A stretch of DNA of 64,000 bases from Caulobacter sp. Root343 (GCF_001425745.1 NZ_LMDF01000006.1:568036-632035), one strand, 5' to 3'; counted from the first letter of the stretch, positions 19,697 to 27,577 are shown. Program-made: numbers and translations. The notes: generated by a model from the letters alone, not told the origin.

Positions 19697-19730
19697 TCTC
19701 AACTAGATGGGATGTCTAGTTGAGAGTCAA
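19697..19730 (-). promoter_or_regulatory. promoter covered by an 11-bp inverted repeat
   Basis: TCTCAACTAGA (19697-19707) and TCTAGTTGAGA (19715-19725) are perfect inverted arms around a seven-base spacer. Read on the minus strand, TTGACT (19730-19725) and TCTAGT (19707-19702) are spaced by 17 bases and would act as -35 and -10, placing the transcript start near 19695. The dyad covers the spacer and the -10, the usual position for a repressor site. Confidence 0.5.
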
Positions 19731-19752
19731 TCGCAAAAGTGTCGGGCCGGTC

Positions 19753-20466
19753 CTAGCCGCCGAAGCCGCCGCGATAGCCGCCGCTGCTGGCGTAGCTGCG
19801 ACCACTGGAGGAACTGCGGCCCGTGGCGTAGCTGGAGCTGTTGCCGTAGCTGCTTCGGGCATAGCTTCGATCACCGCCGAACCCGCCACGCGAAACAACC
19901 GAAGTGCGGGTCTGGACCTTGGGCGGCGTTTGGCGGATCGCGGCGGGCGGATCAATGCTCTCGCGCGTGATCACCGTCCGGCCGGTGCTGTAGTCCCGGT
20001 CGAGGCGACCGCCCCAGGCGGAGTAGTACCCGCCGCCGTAGTCGTCGCTGCGGCGGTAGAGACTGGTGCCGCGATAGCCGCCGCCATCGAGCATCCGGCC
20101 AATCACGAAGCCGGCGAGCAGCGGCGTGAAGAAGCTCCCGCTCGAGCCGTTGTTATAGCTGCGCGGTACGCAGTTGCCGGGTCCGTAGACGTCCTCGCAG
20201 GTGGAGCGTTCGTCGTAGCGCGGCGCGGATTCCGCATCGTCCTTTTGGGCCGCGGCATACGACGTACGGCACTGGTCGTCCGGGACCTCGTCGGCTTTCA
20301 GGCACTCGGCGAGCGTTTTATAGTTGTAGGCCTGAATCTGTTCGCCGCGATTGGGGTCGAAGCTGGCTTGCGAGTTGTGATCCTCGCAGCCGGTCAGGCC
20401 CAGCGTGGCCGCGCCGGCCAACATGGTGGTCAGTTGCAGCGAGGCGGAGCGTTTGCGCGTGGTCAT
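19753..20466 (-). CDS. DUF1190 lipoprotein, YjfM/YgiB-like
   Basis: A 237-residue outer-envelope lipoprotein with a lipobox (LGLTGC, Cys at about residue 27) after a basic N-terminus. It has the DUF1190 layout: an N-terminal Cys-containing region (YNYKTLAECLKADEVPDDQC, then RSTCEDVYGPGNC), a short hydrophobic TPLLAGFVIGRMLDGGG, and a Gly/Ser/Arg-rich tail. E. coli YjfM and YgiB belong to this family; their function is unknown. It is the last gene of a tight minus-strand run with yjfL-, yjfK- and channel-type genes, 11 bases after the DUF350 stop. Confidence 0.85.
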   Translation of the reverse strand: MTTRKRSASLQLTTMLAGAATLGLTGCEDHNSQASFDPNRGEQIQAYNYKTLAECLKADEVPDDQCRTSYAAAQKDDAESAPRYDERSTCEDVYGPGNCVPRSYNNGSSGSFFTPLLAGFVIGRMLDGGGYRGTSLYRRSDDYGGGYYSAWGGRLDRDYSTGRTVITRESIDPPAAIRQTPPKVQTRTSVVSRGGFGGDRSYARSSYGNSSSYATGRSSSSGRSYASSGGYRGGFGG

Positions 20467-20477
20467 CCTGGACGTCC

Positions 20478-20891
20478 TTAGGCGGTCATGCAGGCGGCGT
20501 TCAGCAGGCCGACCGCGATCGAGACGCCCGCCAGATAGATGCCGATCGAGGTCTCGCCATTCTCGATGCGCGTCTTGACGTCGGGCAGGGCGATCATGCG
20601 CACGATGGAGAAGGTGACGATCTGGATGACGCCGGCCAGGGTCGCCCAGGCGGCGAATTCCGGCAGGCTGACGGTATGGCTCAGCGCGGAAGCCAGCGGC
20701 AGGACGTAGCCGATCAGGGCGCCGGCCAAGGCGATGGCGGCGGCGACGTTGCCGCCGCGGATCAAGGCCTTCTCGTTATAGGGCGTGATCCACTGGTAGA
20801 TATATTTGAAGGCGATCGTGAAGAGGCCCGCCGCCACGAAGGCCAGCAGGAAGGCGAGCGCGCCATCCTTGAAAGCGATAAGGTCGAACAT
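20478..20891 (-). CDS. DUF350 inner-membrane protein, YjfL-like
   Basis: A 137-residue integral membrane protein with four predicted helices (ALAFLLAFVAAGLFTIAFKYIY, NVAAAIALAGALIGYVLP, FAAWATLAGVIQIVTF, IGIYLAGVSIAVGLLNA), matching the two-repeat DUF350 family to which E. coli YjfL belongs. The role is unproven; the genomic link to PspA and an ATP-grasp ligase is conserved in other proteobacteria. It sits 15 bases after the DUF2491 gene and 11 bases before the DUF1190 gene, so co-transcription is near certain. Confidence 0.88.
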   Translation of the reverse strand: MFDLIAFKDGALAFLLAFVAAGLFTIAFKYIYQWITPYNEKALIRGGNVAAAIALAGALIGYVLPLASALSHTVSLPEFAAWATLAGVIQIVTFSIVRMIALPDVKTRIENGETSIGIYLAGVSIAVGLLNAACMTA

Positions 20892-20906
20892 CTTGGTGTG
20901 GCCCCC

Positions 20907-21551
20907 TTAAGCCTTGAACTCGCCCGCCGACAGCGGCAGGCCGATCATCATCTCGTGCGTCACCTCGCCGCCTTCCGGCTCGAGCGTCAACGCCAACATG
21001 AGTTCGCGGCCGTCGCCTGGCAGGTCGCGGCTGAACAGCATGGTGGTTTGGAAGAGCCGCTTGTCGGGCGTCGTGGCCGCGCGGTCGTAATAGACGTCTT
21101 CCCAGAACGTCACCGGATCCGCCTCGGCCGCGTCGTCGCCGAACCAGAAGCGGCGATACTCCGGCAATTCGGGCGGCTGGAAGGTGCGCTGACGGAGGCG
21201 TTGCGCCCAGTCGAAACGGCTGCCATCGCCGCTGTTCGGATATTCGCTGGCCCACGGCAGGAAGATTGTGAAGTCGTTGGCCATTTCGCCGGCGGCGTCG
21301 TCCGAGACCGCTTGGAACATGATCTCGTCGTCGGTGTAGAACCGATGGACGAAAGCCCCTTCGTTCAACCCGATCACGCCCTGGGCGGTGATCTCCAGGG
21401 TGTCGCGGTCGAGGGCGAAGCGGGTCTCGGCCCCGAAGCGTCGCCACGTCAGCGGATCAAGGATGACCGTACGACCCACCGTGACGTTGCGGACCACGGG
21501 CAGCGCGGCTTGAGGCTCTCTGTCCTTGCCGCCGAAAAGCTTGCCGAACAT
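20907..21551 (-). CDS. DUF2491 protein, YjfK-like
   Basis: A 214-residue soluble protein of the DUF2491 family (E. coli YjfK). It begins MFGKLFGG, then a beta-rich body (GRTVILDPLTWRRFG, LEITAQGVIGLNEGAFVHRFY, FTIFLPWASEYPN) and a conserved FWEDVYYDR motif near residue 150. The short amphipathic N-terminus FGKLFG could touch the membrane, as the PspA N-terminal helix does. The function is unknown. It begins five bases after the stop of the channel gene. Confidence 0.85.
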   Translation of the reverse strand: MFGKLFGGKDREPQAALPVVRNVTVGRTVILDPLTWRRFGAETRFALDRDTLEITAQGVIGLNEGAFVHRFYTDDEIMFQAVSDDAAGEMANDFTIFLPWASEYPNSGDGSRFDWAQRLRQRTFQPPELPEYRRFWFGDDAAEADPVTFWEDVYYDRAATTPDKRLFQTTMLFSRDLPGDGRELMLALTLEPEGGEVTHEMMIGLPLSAGEFKA

Positions 21552-21556
21552 CGCGC

Positions 21557-22588
21557 TCAGGCTCCCATCGGATCGGCTAGCCGCTGCTGGGCCACGTAGA
21601 ACAGCCGGGCGCCGGTCGGCAGGTCAGCCTGACTGCGGACGTCGAACGACGGCTGGTCCGCGCCGGCGGCCTGCCAGGCCAGGAGGGTGGCGTCTCGCTC
21701 GTGCAGTCGCTTGGCGGCCTCGTCGATCGTCGCCGGCCGTTCGCCCCGCCACTCGGCGCAGTACAGGGTGGCGGAGTCGTCAAGGTGGCTGATCAGGGCG
21801 CTCAGCACCCGGCTGGCGCCAGGGTCCTGGACCGCGCGCACCACGAGTTCGGGTCCCGGCGCGATGATCGCTTCGACGTGTGGACAGTGCAATTTCAACA
21901 GGCCGGCGGCGTGATGGTCCTGGAAGTAGCAGACCACGTGCGCGGTTTCATTGATGCCGCTGATGGCGAGGGCGGCGGCCAGAGTGTCAGGGTCGTTGTC
22001 CGTATAGATCGCCACCCGCCGAGCATTGTGCGCGCCGGCGCGGCGAAGTTCGTTCGGATCGGTGAGCGTGCGGGCGCGGATATAGAGGACGCGCTCGTCG
22101 GGGTCCGCCAGTTCCTTGCGCGTGATCAGCACCACGCGCTGGCCGCCGGCCTCGGCGTGCAGTTCCTCGATCATCTTCGGCGTCTGATCGGGAACGAACC
22201 CGATCACCACAGTCGTATCCGTCATGCGTCGAAAATCTCCGCGGCCTTCTCTGCGCCGCCGCCAGAAGTCGCCCATGGCCGTGAGGCTCTTGGCGACGAT
22301 CGTCGTGAAGATGGCGATCGCGCCTGGAAACACGAAGGCCGCCGTGACCAGCCTTCCGGCGGGCGTCTGGGGGCTGAGGTCGCCATAGCCCACGGTGTAG
22401 GCGGTGGTGGCGTACCAATAGAGGAAATCGACCGGCGCGACGATCTTGGATTCGCCATCCAGCATCATCAACAACCATGACAGGCTGGCGTGAGCCGCGG
22501 CGGCCGCGCCCAGCACCCACCAGTGAAGCTCAGCGACGGCGAGGTGGAGCCGGTCCGCCGTGCGTCGAAGAAGAATTACGAGCGACAA
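21557..22588 (-). CDS. two-helix potassium channel with RCK/TrkA-N regulatory domain
   Basis: A 343-residue channel subunit: a first membrane helix (WWVLGAAAAAHASLSWLLMML), the selectivity filter TVGYGD at about residue 65-70, a second helix (LVTAAFVFPGAIAIFTTIVAK), then a cytosolic Rossmann-type TrkA-N domain (TTVVIGFVPDQTPKMIEELH) as in MthK/Kch-like channels. The start is a TTG at 22588 with a weak G-rich ribosome site, so it could be mis-set by some codons. It leads the minus-strand arm of the yjf locus. In E. coli the yjf operon has no such gene, so here a K+ conductance appears wired to a PspA-type membrane-stress system. Confidence 0.88.
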   Translation of the reverse strand: MSLVILLRRTADRLHLAVAELHWWVLGAAAAAHASLSWLLMMLDGESKIVAPVDFLYWYATTAYTVGYGDLSPQTPAGRLVTAAFVFPGAIAIFTTIVAKSLTAMGDFWRRRREGRGDFRRMTDTTVVIGFVPDQTPKMIEELHAEAGGQRVVLITRKELADPDERVLYIRARTLTDPNELRRAGAHNARRVAIYTDNDPDTLAAALAISGINETAHVVCYFQDHHAAGLLKLHCPHVEAIIAPGPELVVRAVQDPGASRVLSALISHLDDSATLYCAEWRGERPATIDEAAKRLHERDATLLAWQAAGADQPSFDVRSQADLPTGARLFYVAQQRLADPMGA

Positions 22589-22635
22589 GCTTGCCCCCAG
22601 CCCAAGTCAACTGCAGGATGAACGCGAACCGCATC

Positions 22636-22668
22636 TTGTCAAGCGTACATGTTATGCGTACATGTAAC
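22636..22668 (+). promoter_or_regulatory. promoter with tandem 13-bp repeats (candidate RHH autoregulatory operator)
   Basis: GCGTACATGTTAT (22643-22655) is followed at once by GCGTACATGTAAC (22656-22668), a direct repeat with a 13-bp period, each unit containing the self-complementary GTACATG(T/A)-like core ACATGT. TTGTCA (22636-22641) and TACATG (22659-22664) are 17 bases apart and would place the transcript start at the ATG itself (22671). On the other strand TTGACA (22642-22637) is a good -35 for the divergent channel gene. Confidence 0.55.
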
Positions 22669-22670
22669 GC

Positions 22671-23342
22671 ATGCCGGTCAAACCGACGAGAGGCGCTCAA
22701 GCCGCTGAAAGGACCCGCGCGTGGCGTGAAGCGCGCAGGAACGCCGGCTTCGTGAAGATCGAGGTCTGGGCGCCGGCGGCGTGCAAGCCCGACATCCTCT
22801 CGGCCGTGCAGGCGATCGTCGTCGAGTCGGTCCGCGGACCGACCCTGGCCACCAACCCCCATCCCCCCAAGGGCGTCAGACACATGGACTCCGTTATCGA
22901 CACCGCCTGGACGATCCACAGCCTGCGCGACGCGCTGGCCGAGAGCGCCCTCGTGCGCCAGGACGAATTGACCGCCACCGTCATCGAGGGCGTCGAGCCG
23001 GTTCTGCTGGTCGTCATGCATGAGTTCGGCGACCTGCCGATCTATGTCAGCGGCGGTTCGCTGCAGATGGTCGTCTCGACCATTCTGTGGCCCTGCGACG
23101 AGCAGAACGAGCGCGCGGCCTTCAACGAGTTCCTGCTCAAGGCTCAGAAGATCGTGCCGCTGTCGAATTTCGGCATCACCACGGTGGACGGCCGCGACTA
23201 TTATGAGCTGATGGGCGAGATTTCGTCCAAGACCACCCTGCAGACGCTGATCATCGAGCTGCGCACCCTGGCCGACAACGCCATCGCCGCCGCCAGCGAG
23301 CTGCGCGACTCCTTCGAAAAGAGCCGCGTCGCGGCCGCTTAA
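22671..23342 (+). CDS. DUF2170 protein (YjfI-like) with N-terminal ribbon-helix-helix-like domain
   Basis: A 223-residue protein whose C-terminal ~150 residues (from about residue 72, starting MDSVIDTAWTIHSLRDALAE) are DUF2170, the family of E. coli YjfI. The first ~55 residues (RTRAWREARRNAGFVKIEVW, then a helix CKPDILSAVQAIVVE) look like a MazE/CopG-type ribbon-helix-helix: basic helix, turn, strand, helix. E. coli YjfI is much shorter and lacks it. No ribosome site precedes the ATG at 22671, but a promoter is placed so that the mRNA would be leaderless; an ATG at 22884 would give only the DUF2170 part. RHH proteins bind tandem operator repeats, and such repeats lie directly upstream. Confidence 0.75.
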   Translation: MPVKPTRGAQAAERTRAWREARRNAGFVKIEVWAPAACKPDILSAVQAIVVESVRGPTLATNPHPPKGVRHMDSVIDTAWTIHSLRDALAESALVRQDELTATVIEGVEPVLLVVMHEFGDLPIYVSGGSLQMVVSTILWPCDEQNERAAFNEFLLKAQKIVPLSNFGITTVDGRDYYELMGEISSKTTLQTLIIELRTLADNAIAAASELRDSFEKSRVAAA

Positions 23343-23369
23343 GACAAAGAGATCTGGAGACTTAAATCG

Positions 23370-24128
23370 ATGTCGATCTGGAGCAAGCTCTCGGCGCTCT
23401 TCCGCGGCACGGCCCATGACGGGGCCCAGACGATCGTGGACGCCAACGCCCTGAGGATCCTGGACCAGGAAATCCGCGACGCCGACAGCGCCCAGGGCAA
23501 GGCCCGGGACGAGCTGGCCAAGCTGGTGGCGCGCCGCCGCTCGCTGGAGACCGAGGTCGCCCAGCTGACCGACCAGTCGCGCAAGTACGAGTCCTCGGCC
23601 CGCGCAGCCATGAACAAGGGCGACCAGGCTCTGGCCCTGGAAGTGGCCCAGCGGATCGCCGACCTCGAGAAGGACGCGACGCAGAAGGCCGGTCAGATGA
23701 CCGAGCTGCGCACGGCCGAGGAAAAGATGCGCACGATCATCGCCCAGACCGACACCAAGGTCGAAGCGCTGCGTCGCGAAATCGAGATGGTGAAGGTCAA
23801 CGAGAGCGTCCAGAAGGCCCAGGCGGCGGTGATCTCGCGCTCGGGCTCGGCCAGCGGCGTCGTCGGCTCGGCCGCCGATAGCTTGAAGCGCATCAAGGAA
23901 CGCCAGTCGGTCCGCGAGGAGCAGTTCCGCCTGCACAGCGAGTCCGAGGACCGCAAGACCGGCGCCGACCTCGACGCCAAGCTGGCCGCGGCCGGCATCC
24001 TGCCGGGCGGCGGCGGCGCCGAGGATGTGCTGGCCCGCCTGATGGCCCCCAAGGACGAAGCTCTGCCCGCGCCCATGCTGGCGATCGAGGACAAGGCCAA
24101 GGTCGCCCGGGACGGCTCGGACGCCTGA
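23370..24128 (+). CDS. PspA/IM30 family protein, YjfJ-like
   Basis: A 252-residue PspA/IM30 (ESCRT-III-like) protein. Residues ~1-20 form an amphipathic membrane-binding helix (MSIWSKLSALFRG), and residues ~25-190 form the long coiled coil (ILDQEIRDADSAQGKARDEL, KYESSARAAMNKGDQALALE). The C-terminus is a short Gly-rich linker and tail. PspA proteins coat and remodel stressed inner membranes and keep the proton barrier. The gene lies 27 bases after the DUF2170 gene and overlaps the ATP-grasp gene by one base. An AGATCTGGAG ribosome site precedes the ATG. Confidence 0.9.
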   Translation: MSIWSKLSALFRGTAHDGAQTIVDANALRILDQEIRDADSAQGKARDELAKLVARRRSLETEVAQLTDQSRKYESSARAAMNKGDQALALEVAQRIADLEKDATQKAGQMTELRTAEEKMRTIIAQTDTKVEALRREIEMVKVNESVQKAQAAVISRSGSASGVVGSAADSLKRIKERQSVREEQFRLHSESEDRKTGADLDAKLAAAGILPGGGGAEDVLARLMAPKDEALPAPMLAIEDKAKVARDGSDA

Positions 24129-25291
24129 TGCGCCGTCTCACCCTGACGCCTCGGCCGGACTGGAAGTCCAAGGCCGAGGCGGTCGGCTTCACCTGGCACC
24201 ATGCCGACGGCCGTCGCTATTGGGACGAGCGGGCGGCCTACGCCTTCACGCTGGAAGAGGTCGAGGGCCACCTGGAGCCCGCGACCGAGGCGCTGCACAA
24301 GCTGTGCCTCGACCTGGTGGCCGACGCCGTCCAGAGCGACGCCCTGATGGCCCGGCTGCAGATCCCGGAAGCCTCGCGCGATGTGGTCGCCGCCTCGTGG
24401 AAGGCGCGCGATCCGTCGCTCTATGGCCGCTTCGACTTCTTCTACGACGGGGCGGGTCCGCCCAAGCTCTATGAGTACAACGCCGACACCCCGACCAGCA
24501 TCTATGAGGCGGGCGTGTTCCAGTGGCTGTGGCTGGAGGACCTGATCCAGCGGGGCGCTCTGCCCGAGAGCACAGACCAGTTCAACAGTCTGCACGACCG
24601 GCTGGCCGAGCGGTTCAAGGAGATCTTCCCGAACGGCGGCTTCGTCCATTTCGCCAGCGACGCCGATTTCGTCGAGGATCGCCAGACGGTGCGGTTCCTG
24701 GAGGACATGGGCAGGCTGGCGGGCCTGGAGCCCAAGTTCGTACCGATCACGGAGATCGGCCTCGACGCCGACGGCCGCTTCGTTGATCAGGACAACTACC
24801 TGATCGGCGCGATCTTCAAGCTGCACCCCTGGGAAGAGATGCTGCGCGAGCCCTACGCCGCCAACATCGCCGCCAGCAAGACCTTGTTCCTGGAGCCGCC
24901 GTGGAAGGCGGTGCTGTCCAACAAGGCTCTGCTGCCGCTGCTGTGGGAGCGCCACCCGGGCCATCCGAACCTGCTGGAGACCTATTTCGACGACGACCCC
25001 AAGGTCGAGCGCCTGGGCGCCAGCTATGCCCGCAAGCCGCTGTTCAGCCGCGAGGGCGCCAATGTCGAGCTCTGGAAGGACGGCCGCAAGGGTCGGGTCT
25101 TGGACCAGGGCTATGGCGCGGAAGGCTGGATCCGCCAGGAACTGAAGCCGCCGCCGAAGTTCGGCGTGAACTATCCGGTGGTCGGCTCCTGGGTCATCGG
25201 CGATCAGCCGGCCGGGATCGGCGTGCGCGAGGACCGGGGACGGGTGACGCGTGACCGCTCGCGGTTCGTGCCCCACATCATCGAGGCATAG
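24128..25291 (+). CDS. glutathionylspermidine synthase-like ATP-grasp ligase, YjfC/YgiC-like
   Basis: A 387-residue ATP-grasp protein of the glutathionylspermidine-synthase C-terminal family. Landmarks are FDFFYDGAGPPKLYEYNADTPTS (metal/ATP-binding acidic strand), the ELKPPP region near residue 338, and the C-terminal VVGSWVIGDQPAGIGVREDRG with its Gly-rich motif. True Gsp synthetases carry an extra amidase domain and are near 620 residues; this is the ligase domain alone, like E. coli YjfC and YgiC, whose substrates are unknown. It should form an amide bond, possibly to a polyamine or peptide. The ATG overlaps the PspA gene stop by one base. Confidence 0.88.
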   Translation: MRRLTLTPRPDWKSKAEAVGFTWHHADGRRYWDERAAYAFTLEEVEGHLEPATEALHKLCLDLVADAVQSDALMARLQIPEASRDVVAASWKARDPSLYGRFDFFYDGAGPPKLYEYNADTPTSIYEAGVFQWLWLEDLIQRGALPESTDQFNSLHDRLAERFKEIFPNGGFVHFASDADFVEDRQTVRFLEDMGRLAGLEPKFVPITEIGLDADGRFVDQDNYLIGAIFKLHPWEEMLREPYAANIAASKTLFLEPPWKAVLSNKALLPLLWERHPGHPNLLETYFDDDPKVERLGASYARKPLFSREGANVELWKDGRKGRVLDQGYGAEGWIRQELKPPPKFGVNYPVVGSWVIGDQPAGIGVREDRGRVTRDRSRFVPHIIEA

Positions 25292-25342
25292 GGCGTAAAT
25301 CTCCACCGAAGCGGCTGCGAGAAGCTCTGTTTCAACCCGGTA

Positions 25343-25356
25343 GGAAACCGGTATCA
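25343..25356. promoter_or_regulatory. candidate LacI-type operator upstream of the pectate lyase
   Basis: GGAAACCGGTATCA matches 12 of 14 positions of the perfect palindrome GGAAACCGGTTTCC found before the STN receptor gene at 35497-35510. It lies 57 bases before the pectate lyase ATG. A shared site upstream of a pectate lyase and of the receptor-pectinesterase pair suggests one pectin regulon; the regulator gene is not in the window. Confidence 0.5.
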
Positions 25357-25412
25357 TTCCCGTGAGAGAAAGGTGTCCAACGACAACGACGCCTTCGGGG
25401 AGAGACGTCCAG

Positions 25413-26720
25413 ATGACCCACCGCGCCGCCGCCATCGGCCTGTTCCTGTCCGCCAGCCTGCTGGTTGCGCCGGCCTTCGCGGGCGTCATCGGGACCAACG
25501 TCCCGGCCCAGCCGATCACCGCCGCCCGGATCGCGACCCTGCCGGCCGCCCAGCAGCCGGCGTGGAAGGCCTATCTCGACCGCTCGACCGCCCAGGAGAA
25601 GGCCGACCGCGCCGCCCTGGCCGCCGAGCTGAAGCCGGGCGAGGTCGCCCCAGCGCCACCGCCGTCGGGCCACGGCGACGGCGGCATGGCGCTGAACAAG
25701 GACGCGGCCTGGTACGCCTCGCCCGAGGCGCGCCACATCGCCGACGTCATCGTCAGCTTCCAGACCCCGGCCGGCGGCTGGAGCAAGAACCAGGACCGCG
25801 AGGGCGCCCTACGCCTGCCGGGCCAGCCCTGGGCCTCGGACAACAATTCCAAATATCTCAGCGAGAACGACTTCGACGCCGCCCGCGACCCCAAGTGGGG
25901 CTATGTCGGCACGCTGGACAACAACGCCACCATCACCGAGATGCGCTTTCTCGCGAAAGTCGCCGCGCGGCTGCCGGGCCAGGACGGCGAGGCCTATCGT
26001 CAGAGCTTCCTGAAGGGCGTGCGCTATCTCTTGGCCGCCCAGTTCCCGAACGGCGGCTGGCCGCAGGTCTGGCCGCTGGAAGGCGGTTATCACGACGCCG
26101 TCACCTTCAACGACAACGCCGTCTCCGAGGCCGCCGCCCTGTTGACCGAAGTGTCCGAAGCCAAGGCCGACTTCGCCTTCGTGCCCACCGACCTGCGCGC
26201 CAAGGCCGGCGTGGCGGCCAAGCACGGGCGCGAGGTCATCGTCGCCTCGCAGATCCGCATCGACGGGAAACCGACCATCTGGGGCCAGCAGGCGGACCCG
26301 TTCACCCTCGAGCCGGTCGCCGGTCGCAACTTCGAGCCGCCGGCCCTGTCGACGGGCGAGAGCGCCGACCTGCTGATGTACCTGATGAGCCTGCCCGACC
26401 CGACCCCCGCGGAGGTGGCCGCGGTCCACGGCGGCGTGGCCTGGATGAAGGGCGCGGCGATCATGGGCAAGGCCTGGATCGGCGGAAAGGGTGACCCCGA
26501 GGGCCGCCGCCTGGTCGACCAGCCCGGCGCCGGCCCGATCTGGTCGCGCTACTACAGCCGCACGACGGGCAAGCCGGTCTTCGGCGAGCGCGACAAGACC
26601 CTGCGCGACGAGGTCAACGAACTCTCGCTGGAGCGCCGCAACGGCTATTCCTGGTTCGGCGCCCAATCGGCCAAGGCGATCAAGGCGTATGAGACCTGGG
26701 CCAAGAGCCACCCGAAGTAG
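25413..26720 (+). CDS. pelA: pectate lyase, polysaccharide lyase family 10
   Basis: A 435-residue secreted lyase that cleaves polygalacturonate by beta-elimination. A Sec signal (AAAIGLFLSASLLVAPAFAG) leads into an (alpha/alpha)-barrel of PL10 type with landmarks VIVSFQTPAGGWSKNQDR, GTLDNNATITEMRFLAKVA, NGGWPQVWPLEGGYHDAVTF and the substrate-binding SRYYSRTTGKPVFGERD near the C-terminus. The ATG at 25413 has GGGGAGAG eight bases upstream. It stands alone on its transcript but shares an operator-like site with the STN receptor gene 10 kb away. A family 1 REP element marks its 3' end. Confidence 0.9.
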   Translation: MTHRAAAIGLFLSASLLVAPAFAGVIGTNVPAQPITAARIATLPAAQQPAWKAYLDRSTAQEKADRAALAAELKPGEVAPAPPPSGHGDGGMALNKDAAWYASPEARHIADVIVSFQTPAGGWSKNQDREGALRLPGQPWASDNNSKYLSENDFDAARDPKWGYVGTLDNNATITEMRFLAKVAARLPGQDGEAYRQSFLKGVRYLLAAQFPNGGWPQVWPLEGGYHDAVTFNDNAVSEAAALLTEVSEAKADFAFVPTDLRAKAGVAAKHGREVIVASQIRIDGKPTIWGQQADPFTLEPVAGRNFEPPALSTGESADLLMYLMSLPDPTPAEVAAVHGGVAWMKGAAIMGKAWIGGKGDPEGRRLVDQPGAGPIWSRYYSRTTGKPVFGERDKTLRDEVNELSLERRNGYSWFGAQSAKAIKAYETWAKSHPK

Positions 26721-26738
26721 GCGCGCGCCCACATATCC

Positions 26739-26835
26739 TGTCATCCCGGTCGTAGCGAAGCGAAGAGCCGGAACCGCCGCGAGCTCAGCGCTTCCGGCGG
26801 TCCCGGATAGCCTCCGCGAGGCTTCCGGGATGACA
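26739..26835. repeat. REP-like palindromic element, family 1, copy C
   Basis: Third copy: TGTCATCCCGG at the left end, CCGGGATGACA at the right end, with GAGCCGGAACCGCC and GGCGGTCCCGGATA inside. It sits between the convergent pectate lyase and cutC genes. Confidence 0.65.
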
Positions 26836-26839
26836 AACA

Positions 26840-27577
26840 TCAGAGCCCGCGCAAAACCCTCACGGCCTCCGCCACCGCCGCCTGATCGGTATCCCGCAGC
26901 TCCGGCGGCACGAAGCCCATCTCTCCGAGCTTGGACCCGGGCGCCGCTCCGGGGATCGGGCCGCTGAACGAGCCGTGGACTTCGCGCACCCCGGTCCGTC
27001 TCACCAGTTCGGCGAGGTTGCCCGGCTTGACGCCCGCGCCGGCCAGGATGCCGATCCGCCCGGCCGCCTGTTCGACCAGCGCTGCGATCCGTTCGGCCCC
27101 GGCTTGCGCCGTGAGCGCCCCGCCCGAGGTCAGCACCCGCTCGAAGCCGAGGTCGATGGCGATCTCCAGGGCCGCCGCCTGATCGGGGACCAGGTCGAAT
27201 GACCGGTGCAGGCTCATACCCAGGCCCTTCGCGTGCTCGACCAGCTTTTCCAGCACCGCCAGGTCGAGCTCGCCATCGGAACGATTGGCCCCGATGACCA
27301 CGCCGACCAGGCCGTTGGCGCGCACCGCGTCGATGTCGCGGCGCATGGCGTCCAGATCGCCGGCGTCGTAGCAGAAGTCGCCGTTGCGCGGCCGGATCAT
27401 CGGATAGATCGGGATCGACGCCTTGGCCGCCAAGGCCATGAGGCCAGGGGCGGGAGTCAGGCCCTGCAGCGCCAAGGCCGCGCAAAGTTCGATCCGATCC
27501 GCCCCGCCAGCGATCGCCGCCGCCAATCCGGCGGGCGTATCGATACAGACTTCCAGCAGAATGCGGTCGGCGGTCAT
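26840..27577 (-). CDS. cutC: CutC family copper homeostasis protein
   Basis: A 245-residue cytosolic TIM-barrel protein of the CutC family. Motifs are LLEVCIDTPAGLAAAIAGGA and DRIELCAAL at the N-terminus, IPIYPMIRPRNGDFCYD, FHRSFDL-type HRSFDLVPD, and VLTSGGALTAQAG followed by GILAGAGVKPGN. The family is associated with copper tolerance, although its direct role is disputed. In other bacteria cutC often lies beside glycan-degradation and glycosylasparaginase genes, as here, which hints at a sugar-related role. It is divergent from the asparaginase gene across a 55-bp gap. Confidence 0.92.
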   Translation of the reverse strand: MTADRILLEVCIDTPAGLAAAIAGGADRIELCAALALQGLTPAPGLMALAAKASIPIYPMIRPRNGDFCYDAGDLDAMRRDIDAVRANGLVGVVIGANRSDGELDLAVLEKLVEHAKGLGMSLHRSFDLVPDQAAALEIAIDLGFERVLTSGGALTAQAGAERIAALVEQAAGRIGILAGAGVKPGNLAELVRRTGVREVHGSFSGPIPGAAPGSKLGEMGFVPPELRDTDQAAVAEAVRVLRGL

